Assembly (NCBI GenBank): GCA_030635525.1
Contig: DAOVYR010000008.1
Location: forward strand, 1 to 13,996
Length of the DNA: 13,996 bases
Direction: 5' to 3'
Source: Candidatus Nanohalarchaeota archaeon
Lineage (GTDB): Archaea; EX4484-52; B79-G9
Numbering within the stretch: position 1 is the first letter of the stretch; every line of letters begins with the position of its first letter. The notes beneath the pieces are model-generated. The model worked only from the letters and a program-made list of their open reading frames with translations. It was not told the DNA's origin and ran no database searches. Both the position numbers and the translations under genes were made by a program. This document shows positions 6,458 to 12,381 of this stretch, piece by piece.

Positions 6458-7417
6458 TCATATCCCCTCAAGCATCACTCTTGCCGGCTCAATGAACGGG
6501 TTATATTCCCGCTTCTTCAGATACAGGCCCAAAGCATTCGAGACCAGGCATATCAATCTTAGCTTTCTGAACCTATGCGCTTCCTCTGAGGTCAGAGGCT
6601 TTTCCTTTTCATAACCATCCATTATCCCCCTGAAAAAAAGTCCTTTTGCCCACGGCATACTTGCATACGCCAAATCAAATATCGGATCCCCCCCGATTAT
6701 ACGCCCGGGGTCCAGAAAGTATATTTTGTCCTTTTCAGGTGTGTAAATTAGATTATTATATCCTACATCTCCATGAATCAGTTTCGGATTTTGGATGTCC
6801 ATCATTTTATCGTGTATGGCGTAATCATAGATTCTATCTATTTCTTTTTGTGTGAATAGTTCAAGGGCACATTTATGGCGCTGTCTGATGCCCAGATAAT
6901 CTTGTAGTGTTTCAATCCAGGTTTTTTTTGTCCATCTACCATCACAATCGACAGATTCAAAGCCACTGACAGCAATATTGTGATGCCTCCTTAGTTCCTG
7001 TCCTATCAGATAAGCCCCGCTATACTGCAATTCTTCAGAAATACTGGTATTGATATGTATTCCTTCAATAAATTCCAGAATCTCATACATGTAGCCAATG
7101 TCTTTTTTCGAACAGTCAATGTATATTGATTTTGGTACATTGAGTTTATTTTCATATAAATTCTTGCGCCAGAAAGTTTCTGCAAAGAGTCTGTCATTAG
7201 TACAAATCTTGATGAGATACTTCTGACCGCTATAATCTGTTACCTGCAGGCAGACACTCATATTCCCTTTTTCAACTACAGTGTAGCTGTTCGCCTTTAT
7301 TTTTGACTTTGAAATAATTTTTGTAAATATATCACATAAGTTTTCCACTATCCTGCAATGGTCTTCACTTCGTTCCTGCATTTGCTCTCTTGGAGTGTTT
7401 TCTGTCATCTGCATCAT
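6458..7417 (-). CDS. APH-family (aminoglycoside/choline kinase-like) phosphotransferase
   Basis: This 319-residue protein has the kinase-like fold of the APH family. Lys70 in KYLIKI matches the ATP-binding lysine. IHGDVGYNN (His215, Asp217, Asn222) is the Brenner-type catalytic motif. DPGR with Asp236 is the metal ligand, followed by GGDPIFDLAY. The length is usual for the family. The family phosphorylates aminoglycosides, choline, homoserine, fructosamines and other small hydroxyl compounds, so the substrate cannot be told; an antibiotic target is not implied. The start at ATG 7417 follows a TATA-like box by about 20 bp, so the transcript is probably leaderless; ATG 7408 is an alternative. 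It lies 40 bp upstream of the HxsD-like gene in the same direction, so a link to peptide modification is possible but unproven. Confidence 0.85.
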   Translation of the reverse strand: MMQMTENTPREQMQERSEDHCRIVENLCDIFTKIISKSKIKANSYTVVEKGNMSVCLQVTDYSGQKYLIKICTNDRLFAETFWRKNLYENKLNVPKSIYIDCSKKDIGYMYEILEFIEGIHINTSISEELQYSGAYLIGQELRRHHNIAVSGFESVDCDGRWTKKTWIETLQDYLGIRQRHKCALELFTQKEIDRIYDYAIHDKMMDIQNPKLIHGDVGYNNLIYTPEKDKIYFLDPGRIIGGDPIFDLAYASMPWAKGLFFRGIMDGYEKEKPLTSEEAHRFRKLRLICLVSNALGLYLKKREYNPFIEPARVMLEGI

Positions 7418-7433
7418 TTCAAGATAGAATGTT

Positions 7434-7444
7434 TATTTTTAAAT
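7434..7444 (-). promoter_or_regulatory. TATA-like box of the kinase gene
   Basis: The minus strand has ATTTAAAAATA about 20-25 bp before ATG 7417, overlapping the last codons of the upstream fragment. Confidence 0.45.
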
Positions 7445-7648
7445 GCTAAAGATTCCGCTATCCTCATTTGAGCGATACGACAAAATCGCATATATATCTA
7501 CGGATTTTGGCTGTACTCTATTGAGTGCAGTGGATCCGATAAGTCGTATTCCTGTATCATGGAACTGGCGTTCCAAGCTTTTGAGCAAATGCTCAAAATA
7601 CTCAATAAATTGAGTATAATGGTATGCGGAATCTTTGCATGTCAACAA
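7439..7648 (-). pseudogene. Nucleotidyltransferase-superfamily (GrpB/MNT-like) fragment
   Basis: The 69-residue frame has a helix (YTQFIEYFEHLLKSLERQF) followed by RLIGSTALNRVQPKSVDIYAIL. GSTA...SVD is the glycine-serine plus aspartate signature of polymerase-beta-like nucleotidyltransferases, and the layout also recalls GrpB-type proteins. It stops about 20 residues later, before the rest of the catalytic domain, and only one of the usual two close aspartates is present. No ATG or ribosome site is seen: the frame opens after a TGA at 7681-7679 and the first initiator is TTG. I therefore read it as the decayed N-terminal end of a larger gene; a tiny functional protein is less likely. A GrpB-like protein beside an APH-type kinase would be a plausible ancestral pair. 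Confidence 0.4.
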
Positions 7649-7951
7649 CTTTGGTGATATTTGTGGGCATGCAGGGCATCATGGAAATTACAGTGTATTT
7701 TGTCAATTTCCAAGCTCTCTGATTGCGTGATGTTTTTTGTGATGCAATCATAGATGCAGCCTGTCTATTGACCGGCGGTTCTTGACAAATTTAGAACTGG
7801 TAAAACCAGCAAGGAGTATAATATTACATATGTAATAGAGCAAGTCTAGATTATTACATCAATTACCTGGACTTATGGGTTAGTTATATTAATCTTTGTG
7901 GGTATTTTATTAAAAATATTATAACTAAATAAGTAGAAGTAATATGTATCA
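7649..7951. other. Gene-free intergenic stretch with short palindromes
   Basis: I find no coding region, tRNA or repeat array here. It contains a perfect 16-bp palindrome TATTACATATGTAATA at 7822-7837 and a small hairpin CTGGT-AAA-ACCAG near 7796-7808. The right half is strongly AT-rich and leads into the ferredoxin promoter. Part of it may be the eroded remainder of the gene whose fragment lies to the left. Confidence 0.55.
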
Positions 7952-7961
7952 TTTTTATAAA
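7952..7961 (+). promoter_or_regulatory. TATA box of the ferredoxin-reductase pair
   Basis: TTTTTATAAA is about 50 bp before ATG 8009. Transcription would begin near 7982 and leave a leader of about 27 nt carrying the AGGTGA ribosome site. Confidence 0.5.
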
Positions 7962-8008
7962 GATTATTATTAAAGATGTACTGATAGACTGGTGGACAGG
8001 TGACCTAT

Positions 8009-8191
8009 ATGGTACTAAAAATTGATAAAAACAAATGTCTCTCATGCGCAGGCTGCGTATCGATATGCCCAAAAGATGCGCTCACACTAAAAAATATGGT
8101 GCTTGAAGTTGATGAAAACAAGTGCATTGAATGCGCTATATGCACAAGATTCTGTCCTGTCAGGGCATTAAGATTAACTACCAATCTCTAG
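8009..8191 (+). CDS. Ferredoxin, 2[4Fe-4S] type
   Basis: This 60-residue protein has two CxxCxxCxxxCP motifs, Cys10/13/16/20 and Cys39/42/45/49, each cluster taking three ligands from one motif and the fourth from the other. It is a small soluble electron carrier. The start is ATG 8009 with AGGTGA 5 nt upstream; the GTG at 8000 overlaps that site and is unlikely. The next gene, 12 bp downstream, is a geranylgeranyl reductase. In Methanosarcina acetivorans a ferredoxin gene beside the reductase supplies electrons for complete lipid saturation, and the same partnership is likely here. Confidence 0.93.
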   Translation: MVLKIDKNKCLSCAGCVSICPKDALTLKNMVLEVDENKCIECAICTRFCPVRALRLTTNL

Positions 8192-8203
8192 AAGTGACTG
8201 ATA

Positions 8204-9382
8204 ATGGAACAAAAATACGACATAATCATTATTGGCGCAGGGCCGTCCGGCACTGTAACAGGGAAACTGTGTGCCAGCAAAGGCCTGAAAGTTCTCATCC
8301 TTGAAAAAAGGCCAGAGATAGGGGCACCTAAAAGATGTGCGGAGGGCTTGGGGAAACCTGACCTGGAACGCATAGGATATACCGGCAAAGAGCGCTTTGT
8401 CACACAGAAAATAGACGGCGGTATTTTAATCACCCCAAACGGCGGGACAATCGACTTGCCGCCAGGACCGGGAGGCTACATTCTCGAGCGCAAGGTATTC
8501 GACAAATTCCTCGCATATGATGCAGCAAAAGCAGGAGCGAAAATATACACAAAAGCCCATGTTTTCGACCTGATACGTGTGGGTGGCAAAATCGCAGGAG
8601 TAAGACTGATGTACAACGGGGAACAGAAGGACGTATACTGCAAAATCGTCGTCGCAGCAGACGGCGTAGAGTCGAAAATCGCGCGAATCGCAGGACTGCC
8701 ATCAGGAAACACACCAAATACCATTGAATCAGGATACCAGTATGAGATGGCAAATATCGACATCGCAGACCCGCACAAACTATACACATATCTCGGTAAT
8801 GAAATCGCTCCCAGAGGATATATCTGGATATTCCCAAAAGGAAGCCATATTGCAAATGTTGGGATAGGCATAGGCAATTGTAATGAAAAGACAGCGAAAT
8901 ATTATCTTGACAAATGGATAGCAGGCAACCCGGGAATGAGCAAGGGCTCTATAATAGAAGAAAACTCCGGCGGGATACCGATTGGTGGTTTTCTTGAGTC
9001 AATGACTACAGATAATTTTCTTGCAATAGGCGATGCTGCACATCAGGTCAATCCGCTTCACGGCGGCGGGCTCGCAGAGGTATCATTCTCTGCACAGATT
9101 GCGGTAGATGTGATAAATGATGCAATAAAATCCGGCGACACATCAAATAGTGCACTGGACAAGTATAACAAACTCTGGTGGGAAAAAAGAGGAAAAAACC
9201 TGAAGAAAATCGAAAAAATAGTGCACATGCTCGAGAAAGTGACAGATTCAGAACTGAACATGGCTCAATCCTCACTCAGCGGTCAGGACATAATTGACCT
9301 GACCGAAGGAAAAACGCACAAACTAATCAGGATAATGCTCAAAAATCCCCGGCTTGCAACTTTGGTAAAATATTTAAAGTGA
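8204..9382 (+). CDS. Digeranylgeranylglycerophospholipid reductase (geranylgeranyl reductase family)
   Basis: This flavoprotein of 392 residues reduces the double bonds of the geranylgeranyl chains of archaeal ether lipids. The N-terminal FAD site is DIIIIGAGPSGTVTGKL with Glu34 of ILEKR following. IGAPKRCAEGL is the conserved cysteine-containing motif near the flavin. RGYIWIFPKG (about 207-216) is the P/GxxYxWxFP motif of the family. IGDAAHQVNPLHGGGL (about 278-293) is the second FAD motif. The length is normal for archaeal enzymes. It is probably co-transcribed with the ferredoxin and uses it as donor. The family also reduces free geranylgeranyl groups, for example in quinones or chlorophyll, but archaeal context and the lipid-carrier synthase downstream support a membrane lipid role. 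Confidence 0.92.
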   Translation: MEQKYDIIIIGAGPSGTVTGKLCASKGLKVLILEKRPEIGAPKRCAEGLGKPDLERIGYTGKERFVTQKIDGGILITPNGGTIDLPPGPGGYILERKVFDKFLAYDAAKAGAKIYTKAHVFDLIRVGGKIAGVRLMYNGEQKDVYCKIVVAADGVESKIARIAGLPSGNTPNTIESGYQYEMANIDIADPHKLYTYLGNEIAPRGYIWIFPKGSHIANVGIGIGNCNEKTAKYYLDKWIAGNPGMSKGSIIEENSGGIPIGGFLESMTTDNFLAIGDAAHQVNPLHGGGLAEVSFSAQIAVDVINDAIKSGDTSNSALDKYNKLWWEKRGKNLKKIEKIVHMLEKVTDSELNMAQSSLSGQDIIDLTEGKTHKLIRIMLKNPRLATLVKYLK

Positions 9383-9387
9383 ATAAG

Positions 9388-9399
9388 CTATATTATAAG
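9388..9399 (+). promoter_or_regulatory. TATA box of the cis-prenyltransferase gene
   Basis: CTATATTATAAG is centred about 28 bp before ATG 9422. It gives the gene its own start with a near-leaderless transcript; GTGAT a few bases before the ATG may still act as a ribosome site. Confidence 0.5.
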
Positions 9400-9421
9400 A
9401 CTGGGAATTCTTGTGATATTT

Positions 9422-10126
9422 ATGGAACATCAGATAAAACATCTGGGAATCATAATGGATGGCAACCGCAGGTTTGCAAAAAGGCTCATGAAAAACCCAT
9501 GGCAAGGCCATGACTGGGGCGCAAAGAAAGTCGAGAAAGTACTTGACTGGTGCCTGGAACTAAACATACCACAAATTACATTGTGGTCATTCTCAATCGA
9601 AAACATGGACCGTCCAAAAAAAGAGTTTGACTATCTGATGAACATATTTGAAAAAGAATTCCTAAGCATTGTGACCCGGGAAAAGATACATAAAAACAAA
9701 GTGAGAGTCAAAGTCATTGGCAGGGTCGATATGCTGCCTGAGCCTGTCCAAAAAGCTATCCAAAAAGCAGAGGATGCAACAAAAGACTATCACGACCATA
9801 TCATCAGCTTTGCAATCGCCTATGGCGGCCGTCAGGAGATTCTCGATGCCACAAAAAAGATTGCATCAGCTGTGAAGAATCATACAATAGAACCGGAAAA
9901 TATCAATGAAAATACTTACAGGAAGTATCTATACACAAACGGCACACTTGACCCCGATCTTGTCATAAGAACTTCAGGTGAGCATAGGACATCCGGTTTC
10001 CTCATCTGGCAGACAGCCTACAGTGAACTTTACTTTTGCGACAAACTATGGCCTGAGTTTGAAAAAGAAGACCTGATAAAAGCAATTGATGAATATCAAC
10101 TCAGGGAAAGAAGATTCGGCAAATAA
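9422..10126 (+). CDS. uppS: Undecaprenyl-type cis-prenyltransferase (polyprenyl diphosphate synthase)
   Basis: This 234-residue enzyme adds isopentenyl diphosphate in cis to an allylic primer and makes the long lipid carrier (dolichol or polyprenol type) for cell-surface glycans. Conserved regions in order are LGIIMDGNRRFAKR with the catalytic Asp, ITLWSFSIENMDRP, ISFAIAYGGRQEI and DPDLVIRTSGEHRTSGFLIWQTAYSEL with the diphosphate-binding Arg residues. The C-terminal RERRFG motif is present. ATG 9422 is chosen over GTG 9413 because GTGAT there is better read as the ribosome site. It follows the lipid reductase by 39 bp, with its own TATA box. The chain length cannot be predicted. Bacterial enzymes of this kind are called UppS; the archaeal name is used loosely. 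Confidence 0.93.
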   Translation: MEHQIKHLGIIMDGNRRFAKRLMKNPWQGHDWGAKKVEKVLDWCLELNIPQITLWSFSIENMDRPKKEFDYLMNIFEKEFLSIVTREKIHKNKVRVKVIGRVDMLPEPVQKAIQKAEDATKDYHDHIISFAIAYGGRQEILDATKKIASAVKNHTIEPENINENTYRKYLYTNGTLDPDLVIRTSGEHRTSGFLIWQTAYSELYFCDKLWPEFEKEDLIKAIDEYQLRERRFGK

Positions 10127-10197
10127 AAATCATGGGATATTGTAGTAAATTGAAGATTTAGTAACGACGTCAACTATACTTTATATGCGATAAAAAA

Positions 10198-10605
10198 CTA
10201 TCTATTGCGCCGCTTTTTGGTTACAAGAATATTCAGTTTTTCTTTTCCATAGTTTTCCATGATTTTTTTGAATGCTTCTTCAATAATTGTATTATTATCC
10301 TGATTAAGACCCCATACTGATCTCATCGGCACAAGGCCATGCCTTCTGAACTCCCGGACTTCAACAAAACCACATTGTTCCAGTATTTCAAGATGATACA
10401 GAGCTGTTCTGTGGGATATGCCAAGATGAAATGCCATTTTCTCTGTCTGCATCTTTTTTTTGTCCTGGTGATATAATAAGTATATGATTGCGGCCCTGTT
10501 CTCATTTGTGAAAAGAAAGCCATTTATGTGGCTCATGTTGATATACTCCAGCTCCTCTAACTCAGACTTCGTTATCTCAACACGTTCCTGCTCATTAGGG
10601 TCCAT
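10198..10605 (-). CDS. ArsR-like winged-helix transcriptional regulator
   Basis: This 135-residue DNA-binding protein has its winged helix at about residues 31-100. The line ENRAAIIYLLYHQDKKKMQTEKMAFHLGISHRTALYHLEILEQCGFVEVREFR has the turn at HLGISHRTALYHLEIL, followed by a beta-wing. No metal-binding cysteine pair or histidine cluster of the sensor type is obvious. The start ATG 10605 has GGAGTGAT 4 nt upstream and fits the inverted repeat about 30-70 bp upstream, which probably serves autoregulation. It faces the cis-prenyltransferase gene at the 3' side (convergent). The controlled genes are not evident. Confidence 0.85.
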   Translation of the reverse strand: MDPNEQERVEITKSELEELEYINMSHINGFLFTNENRAAIIYLLYHQDKKKMQTEKMAFHLGISHRTALYHLEILEQCGFVEVREFRRHGLVPMRSVWGLNQDNNTIIEEAFKKIMENYGKEKLNILVTKKRRNR

Positions 10606-10636
10606 TTAATCACTCCATTCATTAACCAGAAATTCC

Positions 10637-10674
10637 TTACAGTGCAGTAAATATCCGGTGTTATTTACTGTAAG
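10637..10674. promoter_or_regulatory. Inverted repeat upstream of the winged-helix gene, probable operator
   Basis: CAGTAAATA at 10645-10653 and TATTTACTG at 10662-10670 form 9-bp arms with an 8-bp spacer. CTTACAG at 10637-10643 and CTGTAAG at 10668-10674 extend the symmetry with a duplicated left half. It overlaps the promoter region between the regulator and a plus-strand TATA-like run at 10692-10704, so one site could control both directions. Confidence 0.6.
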
Positions 10675-10770
10675 TAATGATTGCAGGAAAATTATTTAAA
10701 TATATCTCATGCATTGCGGCTATTGTTGCTGATTTCACTACAACAGAATGAATACACAACACTGACGTTT

Positions 10771-10890
10771 ATGAACCAAACAACAGAAACAATAGAACAA
10801 CACAACAACAAAAATAGCAAGAACAATAATACTACAGTAATATACAAGACAATCAGTGCGCTTGAGCAAAGCGCAAGTGACCTAAAATGA
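10771..10890 (+). CDS. Possible small Asn/Thr/Gln-rich protein
   Basis: A 39-codon frame starts at ATG 10771 and is rich in Asn, Thr and Gln. There is no ribosome site, but a TATA-like run (TTATTTAAATATA) lies about 75 bp upstream. The composition could also be non-coding A/C-rich DNA, and no family is recognised. It is listed only because an upstream promoter and the regulator's inverted repeat point in this direction. Confidence 0.2.
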   Translation: MNQTTETIEQHNNKNSKNNNTTVIYKTISALEQSASDLK

Positions 10891-10937
10891 AACAGCAGAA
10901 ACATCACAGTTGTGCGCTTGAGCGCAGCGAGACGCAC
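10856..10937. repeat. Short GC-rich repeated, hairpin-forming segment
   Basis: GTGCGCTTGAGC occurs at 10856-10867 and again at 10912-10923. The first copy sits in a hairpin GCGCTT-GAGCA-AAGCGC (10858-10874), and the second can pair GTGCG with CGCAC (10933-10937). In an otherwise A/C-rich stretch of about 270 bp this is the only GC-rich structured element, possibly the end of a short transcript. Confidence 0.4.
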
Positions 10938-10956
10938 CTAATCGCCAGTCTTTTAT

Positions 10957-10975
10957 AAGGCTGTCGCTCAGCCTT
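10957..10975. terminator. Hairpin at the end of the TtuA-like gene
   Basis: AAGGCTG-TCGCT-CAGCCTT is a perfect 7-bp stem with a 5-nt loop that covers the stop codon region of the minus-strand gene ending at 10968. It may help stop transcription or protect the 3' end; no long T run follows on the minus strand. Confidence 0.35.
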
Positions 10976-11774
10976 TCTGAAATCTGGCATTTGCCCTAAC
11001 AACATTGAACTTCATCCCGGGATGCCTCTTATCAAGTTTGTCCATAACCTCTTTTATTTTCCATCTGACAGACACACGGGTATATGGACATTCCGCAGGC
11101 ACCGCATCAAGCCCCTTCAGCTTAGCATAAAGCGCTGCTTCCCCTGCCAGCACTCTCGACAAAGGCTTTATCATTTGTATGACAGGCATCTTCTTCGTGA
11201 ACTGCCCAGTGATAGCACCTGCATCATCTCCATCGCAAAAATAGTCTGAGATTATCGCCTGAACCTCATCATCCATATTGACAGGCAATGCAACCCTGTC
11301 CGCTCCAATCCCGCATGCTTTCTTGCCAAGAGCAACAAAACGCAAAGACTGACAGACAGCACACCTATCCAAATCCTCCCCCTTTGACTTGCGCATAATC
11401 TCATCCAACGTCATGGCGAACATATCCCTGTACGATACTGTATAAAGCGCAACCTCTGCCTGCCCCGATATCTTTTTTGCAGACCGGATAACTTCTTTGC
11501 TGTACCTCTTTATCCCTTCATCCACAACAATCGCGGATATCTTAAGGTCATCACGCTTCTTACTCAGATTACACAGCAGGTAAAGAAGAAGTGCTGAATC
11601 ACCATCACCGTATATGCCAACAGCAACATGACTCCCGCGTGGTATCTGTTTTTCCATGCGGATAGTTTTCCTCACAGTCCTGTCCACAGAATCAAAAAAG
11701 TGCTTCCTGCAGAGCGCACGACCCTCGTATCGCCTGAATATCACTGCTCTCTTCCTGCATTTTGTACACTGCAT
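10968..11774 (-). CDS. TtuA-like tRNA thiolation family protein with altered PP-loop
   Basis: This 268-residue protein has an N-terminal zinc-binding motif CTKC...C...H (Cys3, 6, 22, His25), as in the TtuA/Ncs6 family that makes 2-thiouridine in tRNA. Cys128 and Cys131 (CAVCQSLRF) and Cys219 (AECPYTR) match the three ligands of the catalytic 4Fe-4S cluster. NMDDEVQAIISDYF (about 145-158) is the family motif after the GADR block. Two features are odd. The PP-loop, normally SGGKDS, is YGDGDS at 55-60, losing the first Ser and the Lys. The C-terminal zinc finger of true TtuA is absent. The start is ATG 11774 because a TATA box lies about 20 bp upstream and the region before it has no ribosome site. 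It may be a paralogue with changed ATP chemistry or no activity, and the substrate is not clear. Confidence 0.8.
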   Translation of the reverse strand: MQCTKCRKRAVIFRRYEGRALCRKHFFDSVDRTVRKTIRMEKQIPRGSHVAVGIYGDGDSALLLYLLCNLSKKRDDLKISAIVVDEGIKRYSKEVIRSAKKISGQAEVALYTVSYRDMFAMTLDEIMRKSKGEDLDRCAVCQSLRFVALGKKACGIGADRVALPVNMDDEVQAIISDYFCDGDDAGAITGQFTKKMPVIQMIKPLSRVLAGEAALYAKLKGLDAVPAECPYTRVSVRWKIKEVMDKLDKRHPGMKFNVVRANARFQKG

Positions 11775-11790
11775 AAGTTTAGTTCGCGCA

Positions 11791-11804
11791 GTAATTTTAA
11801 AAAG
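11791..11804 (-). promoter_or_regulatory. TATA-like box of the TtuA-like gene
   Basis: The minus strand reads TTTTTAAAATTA, centred about 24 bp before ATG 11774, and gives a leaderless transcript. This is the main reason to prefer that ATG over upstream in-frame starts. Confidence 0.5.
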
Positions 11805-11827
11805 AATATGATGCAAACAAGGGCATC

Positions 11828-12379
11828 TTAATAGACAGGCACATCTATCACTTTTCCGTCAGGATTTACAAATACGAGATGTACTTTATCCTCTCCGGCA
11901 AGAGTAACCTCTAAAGACTTAACAACCTGTCCCTCATAAACATCTTCTCTTATATTTTCAACTTTGTCAACACTTTTACCCTCACTGTTGAAATATTGTT
12001 TGATTAACAATTTTAGAGTCTCATCAGTCATTCCGGTATCCGGTAATTCGCATTTATGCGTATCCTTGTTGCAAAATTCCAGATCCTGATTACAAAGGCA
12101 ATCCTCACAGCAGGTATCACTGTTTTCAAAACTTTCACATACCCCGTTCCCGCATTCTGAAGCCACACACATCTTTTCAGTACCTGAACAGTATTCGCCA
12201 CCAGAACACCTACAGTCTTTCGGGCAATCATAGCAGTTCTCAGTTGCCTCGCATTCACCATCACCACAGACAGCAGTTCCTGAAGATTTAAATGTCAGAA
12301 ACAGGATAATCGCCACCGCAAAAACAACAATAACTGCGACAGAGATTATATTTGCCCGGTTTTCCGTATCCATTGCCAT
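11828..12379 (-). CDS. Membrane-anchored Cys-rich surface protein
   Basis: This protein of about 183 residues has one N-terminal membrane segment (about 10-30: NIISVAVIVVFAVAIILFLTF) and an extracellular part. Two Cys-rich repeats of the type CGDGxCExxENCxxCPxDC follow (about 37-95), probably stabilised by disulfides. A C-terminal domain of about 70 residues contains a conserved-looking LAGEDKVHLVFVNPDGKVIDV. It is coupled to the upstream protease gene: TGA 12382-12384 is followed after 2 nt by ATG 12379, and ATG 12373 (7 nt after GGTGAT) is an alternative start. Such repeats are common in surface proteins of uncultured archaea. The role, perhaps adhesion or assisting the protease, is inferred from the context only. 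Confidence 0.75.
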   Translation of the reverse strand: MAMDTENRANIISVAVIVVFAVAIILFLTFKSSGTAVCGDGECEATENCYDCPKDCRCSGGEYCSGTEKMCVASECGNGVCESFENSDTCCEDCLCNQDLEFCNKDTHKCELPDTGMTDETLKLLIKQYFNSEGKSVDKVENIREDVYEGQVVKSLEVTLAGEDKVHLVFVNPDGKVIDVPVY

Positions 12380-12381
12380 AA

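Noticed and set aside
7700..7790. A possible C/D box or tRNA-like RNA suggested by TGATG and GGTTC words
   Set aside because: No paired C/D boxes with terminal stem and no cloverleaf could be drawn.
8430..9275. Several minus-strand frames of up to 141 residues inside the lipid reductase
   Set aside because: Antisense shadows with Ser/Arg/Leu-rich unnatural composition, while the plus-strand protein has all family motifs.
10707..10937. Minus-strand 76-residue hydrophobic frame
   Set aside because: It is the antisense of an A/C-rich stretch, giving Leu/Val/Phe runs by composition, and has no ribosome site.
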